Below are positions 44,832 to 53,039 of a stretch of 64,000 nucleotides of DNA, piece by piece; the first letter of the stretch is position 1; each line of letters starts with the position of its first letter. Under the pieces are notes generated by a model that was given only the letters and a program-made list of their open reading frames with translations, was not told the DNA's origin and made no database searches. The stretch is from Streptomyces brasiliensis. Lineage in GTDB: Bacteria > Actinomycetota > Actinomycetes > Streptomycetales > Streptomycetaceae. Position numbers and translations under genes: made by a program. Where the stretch lies: the NCBI RefSeq assembly GCF_014647875.1, contig NZ_BMQA01000007.1, positions 1 to 64,000 on the forward strand. The letters are read 5' to 3'.

Positions 44832-47207
44832 TTAACTTTCGATTTCGAGGAAGTTGCGGTATGCCGGATGCACCTCGTACCGCTCCTCTCTCTTTCCGCG
44901 TCGTGAGGCATTTCGGGCCAGGATCTTTGCTTTCCTCAAGTCGTCTGCCCTGTCCGGGTAAGAGAAGTCTCCCTCTCGTACCTCTACGCCCAGGAAGGAG
45001 ATTTTCAGCAACCCTTCTAGGCAGTCGGTGGCCTGACTCGCCTCGTCCATCCCAGGTATCGATTGGATGATCTCCAAGACCTCTGTTTTGGGCATTATGG
45101 ACGGGCAGCCGGCGAACTCGTAGACGACCTCTTCTAGATGGCTCATGGTCGCCCCGTACTCGACGAGCAATGCATCAAGGGCGAACTTGCTATAGTTCTT
45201 CTCCGCCTCCCTAATATCGGAATCTTCTACCAGCAAGTGGCGGGCATTAGCCGCATTGAATACAGCCGCCTTACAGAAGAAGACCAGATCTCGGGGGCGG
45301 TGAAGAATGATTGAGAAGATGTAATCTAGGGTCGGTTTATCGCCAATCTGCGAACAGAAATACCGTTCCCACAGCTCGTCCGGTGAGGTTCCCTTAGGAC
45401 GTACGGATAGATAGCGTTCGTCCATTACCCGCTTTAGCAGATCGGGCTGGTTCCAATCAATTCTCTTCGTGTTAATCTTATCTGGCTCGCGCGCCTCCTT
45501 AATCACTTCGTCATATATGTCAGACCTCAAGAAGACGCTGACAGTGACATTCACAGACCGAAGTCTATTGTTCTCCCGCTGGAATTCTTCAGCGATTCTG
45601 CTCACTGTGCCTAGAAGGCCCACGAGTAAGATTGCTTGGGATTTTAGCTGAGCGGACTTCGTCCAAGCGCTGTCGAGATTGTCCACCAGCAGGGCTACGC
45701 GATGGCGGTCACGCAGAGCATCACCGAGCAGTTTGCGGAGGTTTCCTACAATATTGCCGTGCAGGGCTTGGGCGATCCGCTCTCGCTGCTTCTCGATCGA
45801 GATCGTACGGGAGGTTTCCCGCAACTCACGTCGCACAGATTCGATAACCCGCTCGAGCCGAATCGAAAACTCCTCAGCGATCTCGTTCTGTGTCAAATAG
45901 TCTCGAAGTCGCGCCATTGGAGTTCCATCACCGATGCCAGCAGGCAGTCTGTCGGCTGCGGCTACAGCCTCGAGGGAGATCTCGGAGTAAAGCAGAAACC
46001 GCCAAAAGCTTTCTACGAGGAAAGACTGGTTTCCATCGCCGCCGAGGGACTCCAATACGCTTACTAGACCATCCAAGTCATAATTACTAGGCCGGACGAC
46101 ACAGACCAGATTTCGCTTGTCGTCTCGTAGCACTTGAGACGCTCGGATCATGTTCGCCGATTTTCCCATTCCCTTGCGCCCGACGAACACAACGCTGCTT
46201 TCATTCAGTACTGCCTCGTATTCCGCTGTCTCTACGAAATACTCATCGAGGGTGTCCGACTCATTCTCGGCGACATAATCGCCGAACTTGAGATCCTTGA
46301 GCTCTGTGGCGAGCTCGAGCTTCGGGCTGGGAACCTGGTCGTCAATCTCTTCCTGGTTCCAGGCTCGGAAGGCTTGCTCACGCCACTGACTTAGTTTCTC
46401 TGCGAGTCTCTTCTTGTTGTGATAGGTGTACAGAATGTCCTTGTAGTCGACTGGGCCGCGGTAGTCATCTTCGACAACCACCAGCAAAGGCCTTTCAAGT
46501 CCTCGTGCTAGCCCAGCGATGAATGCACTCCGAGCGTTATGCAGACGATTCCGATCATGCCTTTCGCCCGACATTTGGAGAAGCGTAGCTGCAGACGAAT
46601 AGACGGCATTCACATACCAGGCAAGGGGTGCTGATCCTTGTTCAGCTGGATCGGCGATCGTGACTTTAGTTCCCAGATCCCTTTCTTTTCCTACCATTCT
46701 GCGAAGATTGCGCTCTGCTTCAGATGTATGATAGGTGGGCACATAAAAGATTGAGTTCTTTACGGTTCGATCTAGGGCTTGGGAGGCGTCATCCCAGAGA
46801 GTCTTTTCACTTGCCGCATTGATGCCGCTCATGAACCTTGCGGCGAGTTCTCCCCCATTCTCATAAAAGATGCATCCTATTGTTGAGAAAATGTCAAATG
46901 CTCGCCAGTCGCGCACGGTTTCAGAGGACTTGAAAACAGATAGTACAATGTGCTTGCGTTGACTGAAAGCGTAGCCAACTTCGAATAGCACATTCTCGCT
47001 TAGTGTGGTTACGTCGAACAGGCAGATGGTGCTGTCATCGATATCCTGAAGAACGGTCTCGATGATTAGTCTGCCTGTGGCTGGGTTTGCCTCCCATGTT
47101 TTTGCCTCGGCGAACCCGCTCCTATTTATTACCGTGGCTGCCTGCTGAATTTCCTGAGAGACGTCTGCGGGATTTTTCGAGTATCCTAGGAAAACTTTGT
47201 AATCCAT
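44832..47207 (-). CDS. TIR/deoxyribosyltransferase-like domain plus P-loop ATPase, putative defence protein
   Basis: ATG 47207 (after AGGGGGGAAGT) opens a 791-residue protein. Residues 1-~130 have a Rossmann-like fold: 'MDYKVFLGYSKNPADVSQEI', then 'DDSTICLFDVTTLSENVLFE' with Asp65 and Glu76, the acidic pattern of nucleoside deoxyribosyltransferase/TIR-type enzymes. Residues ~150-290 are unassigned. From ~320 is an ATPase with Walker A GRKGMGKS (343-350) and Walker B 'VALLVDNLD' (~504-512), resembling Sll1717-type P-loop proteins, with a helical C-terminus. GC is far below the neighbours. With the downstream membrane protein it looks like a sensor-ATPase plus membrane effector. The exact family is uncertain. 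Confidence 0.78.
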   Translation of the reverse strand: MDYKVFLGYSKNPADVSQEIQQAATVINRSGFAEAKTWEANPATGRLIIETVLQDIDDSTICLFDVTTLSENVLFEVGYAFSQRKHIVLSVFKSSETVRDWRAFDIFSTIGCIFYENGGELAARFMSGINAASEKTLWDDASQALDRTVKNSIFYVPTYHTSEAERNLRRMVGKERDLGTKVTIADPAEQGSAPLAWYVNAVYSSAATLLQMSGERHDRNRLHNARSAFIAGLARGLERPLLVVVEDDYRGPVDYKDILYTYHNKKRLAEKLSQWREQAFRAWNQEEIDDQVPSPKLELATELKDLKFGDYVAENESDTLDEYFVETAEYEAVLNESSVVFVGRKGMGKSANMIRASQVLRDDKRNLVCVVRPSNYDLDGLVSVLESLGGDGNQSFLVESFWRFLLYSEISLEAVAAADRLPAGIGDGTPMARLRDYLTQNEIAEEFSIRLERVIESVRRELRETSRTISIEKQRERIAQALHGNIVGNLRKLLGDALRDRHRVALLVDNLDSAWTKSAQLKSQAILLVGLLGTVSRIAEEFQRENNRLRSVNVTVSVFLRSDIYDEVIKEAREPDKINTKRIDWNQPDLLKRVMDERYLSVRPKGTSPDELWERYFCSQIGDKPTLDYIFSIILHRPRDLVFFCKAAVFNAANARHLLVEDSDIREAEKNYSKFALDALLVEYGATMSHLEEVVYEFAGCPSIMPKTEVLEIIQSIPGMDEASQATDCLEGLLKISFLGVEVREGDFSYPDRADDLRKAKILARNASRRGKREERYEVHPAYRNFLEIES

Positions 47208-47770
47208 ACTTCCCCCCTGCGATCTGGCGGCGGAGCCCTTCCCTCGTTGGTTAGCACCAACGCAGCACCGGTCAAGCGTGCAGTTGCCCCCCTGCACCTC
47301 ATTCGTTTGAGTTTAGGCAGTGATCGGTTGGTTGGGGAGGCTTCTCGCCGATCCGGCTTAGCCTCAACGTCCCAAGGTCGGCGGAGCGGGTTTGGCCGGT
47401 GGCCTGCCTGGTCTCGGGTCGAGCATGATCAAGGGGCCGTACGCTGGTTGGCGACTCGGGCAGGCTATGGACCTGCCCGCAATGTGCCGCGTCTGCTCGG
47501 CTCTGCCTGGGTCGACGGTGGACGGGATGGGAGCTCCCACGCGCGCGACTACGGGCCCGCAGTCGCGAACGGCGCCCCCTCCATCCCGGTGTCGGCCGAT
47601 CCCCGCCGGAGGTATGGCCTTGACCGATGCCCGCGCTATGCGGTGATCGACCCATGTTCCCCGGCCTATCCACACGTGGGCGCGCGTCGGGCAGTCTGTG
47701 GACCTGCCCGGTAAGCACGACGTTGGGGCCATGACCTTCGAAGCTCGCGCCAAAGTGGCTGCCTTAGCTG
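47208..47770. repeat. Non-coding AICE region with paired palindromes (transfer/replication candidate)
   Basis: 563 nt with no credible gene. It has two near-identical 23-bp units, CGGGCAG-N9-CTGCCCG, at 47457-47479 and 47688-47710 (2 differences), each an inverted repeat. An inverted repeat CGCGACT-N10-AGTCGCG is at 47544-47567 and GGAGCTCC is nearby. Clustered dyads in an AICE gap suggest a cis-acting transfer locus (clt) or regulator sites. Confidence 0.5.
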
Positions 47771-48193
47771 TCAGTCGGCGTCGATACCCAGCTCGGTGTC
47801 CGGCCGGCAGAAGGCGCACCCAGTGACGTTCGGGTCGGTGAGCGCGGCCCGAGCATCGTGGTCCCTGATCCGGTGAGGCGTGCCCTCGATCATGGTGCAG
47901 TCCCCTACGTGGATCACGGCGGGCTCGGGCCCGTTGGGGGTGCGCTTCTGCTGGACGACAAACCCGACCTGGGCCTCCGCTTGGGCGAGTGCGGGGAGAC
48001 CGGTCCCGCCCTTGACAGGCCGAGCTGGTCGTCGGCGCGCGGGCGGCGGCCCTTCGGCGCGGATGAGTGCGGCCCGGACGGCGTCACGCTGGAGACGAAG
48101 GTAGATGGCCACCGTCTCGGTGTCGGCGATCTGCTTGTCGAGGTGTGCCAGGATCGCGTGGAGGCGTGGCGGATCCGAAGGCAACTCGCTCAT
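47771..48193 (-). CDS. DUF6233 family protein
   Basis: The 140-residue protein matches a family frequent in Streptomyces and on AICEs: N-terminal helices 'RLHAILAHLDKQIADTETVA', then 'GFVVQQKRTPNGPEPAVIHV' and 'GDCTMIEGTPHRI', ending with 'NVTGCAFCRPDTELGI'. The Cys residues (GDC, CAFC) may bind metal. Function unknown. Confidence 0.82.
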   Translation of the reverse strand: MSELPSDPPRLHAILAHLDKQIADTETVAIYLRLQRDAVRAALIRAEGPPPARRRPARPVKGGTGLPALAQAEAQVGFVVQQKRTPNGPEPAVIHVGDCTMIEGTPHRIRDHDARAALTDPNVTGCAFCRPDTELGIDAD

Positions 48194-48263
48194 GTGTTCG
48201 ATTGAAGCACCTCAAGCGCCGCACATCGAGAAGGGTGCGAGCGCGGCTCGTCACGGCGATCCG

Positions 48264-48506
48264 CTACTCCGCGGCGGGGTCCTCACGCCCATGCCTCACC
48301 GCTTCCTTGACCGCCTGCTCCAACTCGTACCGGTTCAAACCAGCTGCTGCCGCGTGCGCCGTGATCGCGGCCTGCACTGCTTCGGACGCCGTACGCCACC
48401 GGTTGAGCTGAGCATCGTGCTCCTCGCCTTGAAGGCCAGCCAGCTTCGCGCGCTCCACTTCGGCGGATCGTTCCAGGGTGATCAAATCGTCGGGTATGTC
48501 TGCCAC
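48264..48506 (-). CDS. Small AICE-associated hypothetical protein
   Basis: GTG 48506 gives 80 residues: 'VADIPDDLITLERSAEVERA', 'KLAGLQGEEHDAQLNRWRTA', 'SEAVQAAITAHAAAAGLNRY', 'ELEQAVKEAVRHGREDPAAE'. It is a wholly helical protein of a kind I recall from Streptomyces mobile elements. The longer open frame upstream lacks this conservation and overlaps the GNAT gene. Confidence 0.7.
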   Translation of the reverse strand: MADIPDDLITLERSAEVERAKLAGLQGEEHDAQLNRWRTASEAVQAAITAHAAAAGLNRYELEQAVKEAVRHGREDPAAE

Positions 48507-48552
48507 GAGTGGATCATAAGCTCGTTCGCCGACTAGGTCTCGGTGGAGAATC

Positions 48553-49062
48553 TCAGACGGCGATTCGAGTTGGGCGCTGGAAGAGCGCCCCCGACCTGCG
48601 GTGCGGCAGGTCCACGATGCGTACGAGGGTGAATCCCGCAGCCTTGTAGTACCGGTGCAACCCCTCGTTGTCCTTCCAGGCGTCCAGACGAAGCCACCGC
48701 TTGCCCTGCGCTGCGGCACGATCCGTGGCCCAATCCAACAGGCTCGCCCCGACGCCGCCGCCGGCCGCGCCCCGACTCACAGCCATGCGGTGTAGGTATA
48801 GCGCGGCACCCGGCTCGTCATCCGGGGTCCAGAACTCCGGGTCGGCGAAGTCGTCTACTTGAACGGTGGCGATCGGCTCGCCGTCCTCGAAGGCCAGGAA
48901 GCACACTCCCTGTTCCAGGGCCGCCGTAATGCGGTCGCGGTGCGGCGGATATTGCCACTGGTCGATGCCCCGGGATGCGAGCCAGGCGGATGCCCCGTTC
49001 AGCAGCGCTTCCACGGTCCCGAGTTCGTCAGGGCGGCCGGGACGGATATGCAGGTCGTTCAT
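48553..49062 (-). CDS. GNAT N-acetyltransferase on the AICE
   Basis: The 169-residue protein shows 'MNDLHIRPGRPDELGTVEAL', 'LYLHRMAVSRGAAGGGVGAS' (acetyl-CoA loop) and 'WLRLDAWKDNEGLHRYYKAA'. Its ATG overlaps the stop of the GntR gene by 4 nt, so it is coupled to it. Such acetyltransferases often follow KorSA-like regulators in AICEs. The substrate is unknown. Confidence 0.85.
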   Translation of the reverse strand: MNDLHIRPGRPDELGTVEALLNGASAWLASRGIDQWQYPPHRDRITAALEQGVCFLAFEDGEPIATVQVDDFADPEFWTPDDEPGAALYLHRMAVSRGAAGGGVGASLLDWATDRAAAQGKRWLRLDAWKDNEGLHRYYKAAGFTLVRIVDLPHRRSGALFQRPTRIAV

Positions 49063-49841
49063 GCTCCCTCGTTCGACGCTTCGCGCTGTCGCTCGTACGA
49101 GATCACGTGTCGGTCCCCGGGGAGTACGGTCACCGCAACGCGCACAGGCTGCCCTTCGCCCGTGAATCCAGTCGTGACGTGGACGCCCACTGGCGTTCCG
49201 GGGCCGAGGTCCAGGCGGTGCACCTGCTCCGGCGTGGGCATCCGAACGTACAACTCGTCTAGCGCCCGCACCTGTCGGTAACCGAGTTCGGCCAGAACCT
49301 CATTGGCGCCGCGGGCAATGTCCTCTGGGCGCATGATTTCCGAGTCCCGCACGATCGCGAGCGGGAAGTAGCTGTCATTGATGTTGAACGGCTCGCCGTC
49401 GAGGTAGCGCACCCGTTTCCGGACCGCAACAAGGTCACCTGGCTCCAAGTGAAGCCGCTTGGCTACGTCCTCCGGCGGCTCCACGATGGCGACCTCAATG
49501 ACCTGCCGCGGCTCGCGTCCCTCTCCCGCGTACTCAGTCATGAAGGCGTCCATCTCCGGCGAGTACGGCCGCTTCCTGAACTCCGCTTGGGGACGGAACA
49601 CCATCGGCTGACGCCGACGGACGAAGTGACCCTGCGGGCGGGCGGAGATGACAAGTCCCTCGTTCACGAGCTGCGCGAGTGCCTTGCGCACTGTCTCCCG
49701 CGATACGCCGTACTGGTCGCGCATCTCTGCTTCCGTCGGAAGCTTCGCGTCTGGTTCAAGCTCTCCGGACGTGATCTGCTCCCGCAGCGCGTCCGCGATC
49801 TGCTGATACATCGGGTTTCGCCCGAGTCGAGTCACTGTCAT
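49059..49841 (-). CDS. GntR/HutC-family repressor, KorSA-like
   Basis: The 260-residue regulator has the GntR wHTH ('LGRNPMYQQIADALREQITS', 'LPTEAEMRDQYGVSRETVRK') and a UTRA ligand domain ('HLEPGDLVAVRKRVRYLDGE', 'ALDELYVRMPTPEQVHRLDL'). In pSAM2-type elements KorSA represses replication/transfer and itself. ATG 49841 is taken as start; ATG 49850 is possible. Two palindromes sharing ATTGT lie upstream. Confidence 0.87.
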   Translation of the reverse strand: MTVTRLGRNPMYQQIADALREQITSGELEPDAKLPTEAEMRDQYGVSRETVRKALAQLVNEGLVISARPQGHFVRRRQPMVFRPQAEFRKRPYSPEMDAFMTEYAGEGREPRQVIEVAIVEPPEDVAKRLHLEPGDLVAVRKRVRYLDGEPFNINDSYFPLAIVRDSEIMRPEDIARGANEVLAELGYRQVRALDELYVRMPTPEQVHRLDLGPGTPVGVHVTTGFTGEGQPVRVAVTVLPGDRHVISYERQREASNEGA

Positions 49842-49868
49842 GCCTCCCATGGAAGCCGCTAGCTGACT

Positions 49869-49886
49869 GCATTGTCCAGTCAATGC
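49869..49886. promoter_or_regulatory. KorSA-like operator, proximal
   Basis: Palindrome GCATTG-N6-CAATGC, 28 nt upstream of the repressor start, so likely autoregulatory. Shares the ATTGT half with the distal site. Confidence 0.6.
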
Positions 49887-49931
49887 GGCCAATGCCCTTG
49901 CGGTCCTTCAATCGGTCTGCCAACATCCTGA

Positions 49932-49961
49932 CTGTAGCCATTGTACGGACAATGGCTACAG
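49932..49961. promoter_or_regulatory. KorSA-like operator, distal
   Basis: Perfect 13-bp inverted repeat CTGTAGCCATTGT-ACGG-ACAATGGCTACAG. The core TTGTACGGACAA resembles HutC-type operators. Placed to control the rightward backbone operon. Confidence 0.7.
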
Positions 49962-50174
49962 CGCCTCGACGTCCCTGGATTTTCTCGCAGGGATGCCGAG
50001 GTGAAGGGGCCCGGGATAGAGCGGGCCGAGGGACCCGGACCCCTGGTCAACCGGAGGGCTCAGACCGAAAGGTCACGTCTCCATACGCCTGAAACGGGAG
50101 CCCGTGTTCCCGAAGGAGACAGCGACACACGTTCAACCTCTCCGCAGCGCTTACTGCTGCGGCCGGTTGCCTCC

Positions 50175-50263
50175 GCTGCTCGTCTCGTACGAGCAGCGCT
50201 GAGGGGAGCCGGATCTACCGACTTCAACGGCGCGCGGCCCCGGTGCGGGAACACCGGGGCCGC
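50175..50263 (+). promoter_or_regulatory. Two hairpins in the leader of the backbone operon
   Basis: GCTGCTCGT-N5-ACGAGCAGC (50175-50197) is followed by GCGGCCCCGGTG-N6-CACCGGGGCCGC (50234-50263), 38 nt before the first gene. The second has terminator strength, so the leader may attenuate transcription. The region 49962-50300 holds no gene. Confidence 0.5.
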
Positions 50264-50300
50264 TGTTCGGGCCGTTCCAGAGCAGAGGAGTCACGACCCT

Positions 50301-50567
50301 ATGAGTCCCATCGTCACTGTTCAGGACGTTGTTACCGCGTTCGCCGACTGGATCGAGCCGACGGACGCTGAGCTGGACGCGATCGAGCGGGAGATGCCCG
50401 TCATCCTGGCGGACGTCGACCTGCTGGACGCGCAGATCGTCACCCTGGACCGCACTCCGAGCGAGCTGGACGCCCGCCGTATCCGCCGGGCCCGCCGCCG
50501 GGTCCTCACCGCCCGCCGGGACCTGGCCAACCGCGCCGCCGACACGCACCGGGGCGGTGCGGCATGA
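50301..50567 (+). CDS. DUF6284-like small AICE protein
   Basis: The 88-residue acidic/helical protein reads MSPIVTVQDVVTAFADWIEP, 'TDAELDAIEREMPVILADVD', 'LLDAQIVTLDRTPSELDARR', with a basic end. GAGGAG precedes ATG 50301. First gene of a run of overlapping genes. I recall DUF6284 for this type. Function unknown. Confidence 0.75.
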   Translation: MSPIVTVQDVVTAFADWIEPTDAELDAIEREMPVILADVDLLDAQIVTLDRTPSELDARRIRRARRRVLTARRDLANRAADTHRGGAA

Positions 50568-50860
50568 GCGGGCCGGAGATGGCTCGGGAGTTCACCGCGC
50601 TGATGTCCGTGCAGCGGGGCCGGTGGCGCCTGTACGTGGCGCTGCTGAACACCACCGCGCGGTGGCCGGAGCGCACGTTCAACCGCGCGGTGCCGACGCT
50701 CACGCAGCGCGTGGACGCGCTCAGTGCGCTTGGCTTCGAGCCGGTTCCGGGCGCCGAATGGACGTGGACGGAAGACAGCGAGACCCCCGACGATCCCGCC
50801 TCCCCGGTCGTTCTGATCGCTGCGATCCGGGTGCGCTCCCGGGCGGAGGTGGGGGCATGA
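50564..50860 (+). CDS. DUF6303-like small AICE protein
   Basis: The 98-residue product (MSGPEMAREFTALMSVQRGR, 'ALLNTTARWPERTFNRAVPT', 'RVDALSALGFEPVPGAEWTW') resembles the small family I know as DUF6303. The start overlaps the preceding stop by 4 nt. Function unknown. Confidence 0.72.
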   Translation: MSGPEMAREFTALMSVQRGRWRLYVALLNTTARWPERTFNRAVPTLTQRVDALSALGFEPVPGAEWTWTEDSETPDDPASPVVLIAAIRVRSRAEVGA

Positions 50861-51048
50861 GCTTCCAGACCCCCTTGTCCGGTATCGCGCTGGCCCTGGT
50901 CGTTGCCGGTCTGCTGCTCGCTCTGGCGGGTCTGGCGGGCATCGTCGCCACGGGCCACGGTGTGTGGCGGTGGCTGGTGGCGGTCGGCTGCTTCACGCAG
51001 GCGGCTGGCTGGCGGCTTCACGCCGTGCGGGAGCGGGTGCGCCGATGA
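50857..51048 (+). CDS. Small membrane protein (Spd-like, 63 aa)
   Basis: Two hydrophobic helices: 'GIALALVVAGLLLALAGLAG' and 'VWRWLVAVGCFTQAAGW', then a basic tail (RLHAVRERVRR). ATGA overlap with both neighbours. Size and position fit the spread (Spd) membrane proteins of Streptomyces conjugative elements. Confidence 0.72.
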   Translation: MSFQTPLSGIALALVVAGLLLALAGLAGIVATGHGVWRWLVAVGCFTQAAGWRLHAVRERVRR

Positions 51049-52163
51049 CCATGTCCTTCGATCCCGAGCAGGTGCAGAGTGCGGAACGCACCCTGTCGAT
51101 CGGCACGTGGGCTATCACCGCCGGGGCGGTCCTGTACTCGGTCCTGACAGTCACGCCGCTGGTCCAGGAGGTCACGCCGGATGCGTGGGACTGGACCGGG
51201 CCGATCCTGCCGATCGTGGTGGACTCCGCTGTGGTCATCGTGATCCGCCTGGACTCGGTCGTCTCCCGTCTCGGGATGCGTGCGGGTGCCTGGCCGGCGC
51301 TGCTGCGGTGGATGACCGGGCTGATGACGCTGCTGCTGAACATCGGCAACAGTGCCCTGTCGGGTGACCTGGTCGGCGTTGCCGTGCACGCCGTCGCTCC
51401 TCTGCTGCTGATCGTCACGGCGGAAGCGGGGCTTGCCTACCGGCGGGCGCTGGCTGAGGGGCTGGCCCGGATCAAGCGTGAACAGGACGCTGAACACGAG
51501 CGTTCACGGGCCGAGCAGCGGGCCGAAGCCAGGGTCGCGCGGGAGGAACGCGAGGCCAGGGAGGCGCGGGAGCGGGAGGACCGTGAACGCGACGAGGACC
51601 GCCGTGAACGCCGTGAACGCGAGGACCGTGAACACGCCTGGCGGATGCAGCAGAACCAGGCCGAACGCGAGGACCGCCAGGCCCGCGAGCAGCGCGAGCA
51701 CGAAGCGCGCATGGAACGCGAGCGCACTCAGCAGGCGGCAGCCGAGAACGCCGCTGAGCAGGCTCGACAGACCCGCGCACAGGCAGACCTGACGGATCGT
51801 GCACTCCGCGACCAGCAGGCCGTACTACGCCGTGAACACCCCGTTCAGACCACTGTTCACGCCCCCGCACCCGCACCGGCCGCGCCCGCCGTCGACGCCG
51901 ACCGGGTGCCCGCCGTGCCCGTTCCGGCCGCGAGCGTGAACACCCCCGCGCCCACCGTGAACACCGCCCCTGCGGCCGTGAACACCCCGCGCCTGAACGA
52001 GGGGGAGCGGGTGCCGGAAGAGGTGGCGCGGGCCATCATCGCGGACCCAGCGAACGCCGATCACTCGGTGCGGACCCTGGCCACCATGACCGGCTGGTCC
52101 GTCGGCTGGGTTGCCGCACGCCGCGCCGAAGCACGCAAGGACGCCTCTCCCGTTGCGGCCTGA
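51045..52163 (+). CDS. DUF2637 (SpdB-like) membrane protein with coiled coil and C-terminal HTH
   Basis: The 372-residue protein has four TM helices (~20-140: 'GTWAITAGAVLYSVLTVTPL', 'ILPIVVDSAVVIVIRLDSVV', 'MTGLMTLLLNIGNSALS', 'AVAPLLLIVTAEAGLAYRRA'). A highly charged Glu/Arg coiled coil (~150-265) and Pro/Ala linker follow, then an HTH-like end ('NADHSVRTLATMTGWSVGWV'). DUF2637 proteins are linked to intramycelial plasmid spread; the cytoplasmic rod could contact DNA or TraB. Confidence 0.82.
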   Translation: MTMSFDPEQVQSAERTLSIGTWAITAGAVLYSVLTVTPLVQEVTPDAWDWTGPILPIVVDSAVVIVIRLDSVVSRLGMRAGAWPALLRWMTGLMTLLLNIGNSALSGDLVGVAVHAVAPLLLIVTAEAGLAYRRALAEGLARIKREQDAEHERSRAEQRAEARVAREEREAREAREREDRERDEDRRERREREDREHAWRMQQNQAEREDRQAREQREHEARMERERTQQAAAENAAEQARQTRAQADLTDRALRDQQAVLRREHPVQTTVHAPAPAPAAPAVDADRVPAVPVPAASVNTPAPTVNTAPAAVNTPRLNEGERVPEEVARAIIADPANADHSVRTLATMTGWSVGWVAARRAEARKDASPVAA

Positions 52164-52262
52164 TCTGCCCACTCAGCCCCGGCAATGTCGCCGTGAGGGC
52201 GCCCGATCGAATCGGGCCCGGGGCACTCCCGCACTACCTACCGATCTTGCCAGGAGGCATTT

Positions 52263-52640
52263 GTGGAACAGCTCCCCGCCCCGCGTACGGTCGTGCAGCT
52301 CCCCGACGGCCGTCACGCCTACATCGACCCCCACGCCCTGCCCGCACAGCAGCAGGCGCCGCAGGTCGTACACATCCACCAGGCCGCCCCGGACCGCACA
52401 GTGCAGCGCATCGCCCTTGGGGCCGGGGTCGGTGCGGGCGCGGTCGGCGCGTCCGTCTACTTCGCCCCCATGCTCATCGCGGCGATCACCTCCATGGCCA
52501 TCAGCCTCATCGCCATCGCGGTGGTGATCGTGGTGGCCGGGTGGGCAATCGTGACAGTGGTCCGCTCGGTCGGCGGCAGCGAGGGACAGGCCGCCGCGAA
52601 GACCCTCACCGGGGCGCGCGGTCGTCGCGGTCGGCGCTGA
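52263..52640 (+). CDS. Spd-like membrane protein
   Basis: The 125-residue protein starts at GTG 52263 after AGGAGG. It has a soluble start (MEQLPAPRTVVQLPDGRHAY), two TM helices ('IALGAGVGAGAVGASVYFAP', 'MAISLIAIAVVIVVAGWAIV') and a basic tail. Likely part of the transfer/spread set. Confidence 0.72.
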   Translation: MEQLPAPRTVVQLPDGRHAYIDPHALPAQQQAPQVVHIHQAAPDRTVQRIALGAGVGAGAVGASVYFAPMLIAAITSMAISLIAIAVVIVVAGWAIVTVVRSVGGSEGQAAAKTLTGARGRRGRR

Positions 52641-53039
52641 CTGCCCGTCCCCTGTCGTCGCCAGGCTCCGCACGGTCGGGGCTCTGGCGGCGGGAGAGGG
52701 CGGGCAACCGGCCCCGCTCAACCCGGAAGCCACAGACGGCCGTTGGAGCGCCCGGACCCCCCTCCCGTGGGGTGGAAGACCCCCGGGCCCGTGAACGGCC
52801 GCCCACGCCCCCACAGAGACGCTGCGTGACCGTGTTTCCGGCCCCTCTACGCGCGCGTGCGCGTAGGGCCCCTCCCCTCAGAACGGCGCAACTCTGCAAC
52901 TCCGCAGGTCAGATGCGGTTGCAGGGGTTCAACCGGCGTTGTCGACGCAACCGGCAACGCCAACTACCGCAAATCGGGCGGGCCGGTGACGCCACGCAAC
53001 GGCGCACCGGCCCTCATCCACGTCTTGGAGGACCCTTTC
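52641..53039 (+). other. Non-coding gap before traB-like gene
   Basis: 399 nt. Contains a perfect palindrome CTACGCGC-N4-GCGCGTAG (52847-52866). Frames here are open but lack a start with a ribosome site until GTG 53040. Possible regulator or transfer site. Confidence 0.45.

Noticed and set aside
50032..50039. GACCCGGA, the TraB recognition 8-mer known from pSVH1, as a clt
   Set aside because: Only one clear copy was found here; clt loci have several, so this alone is not evidence.
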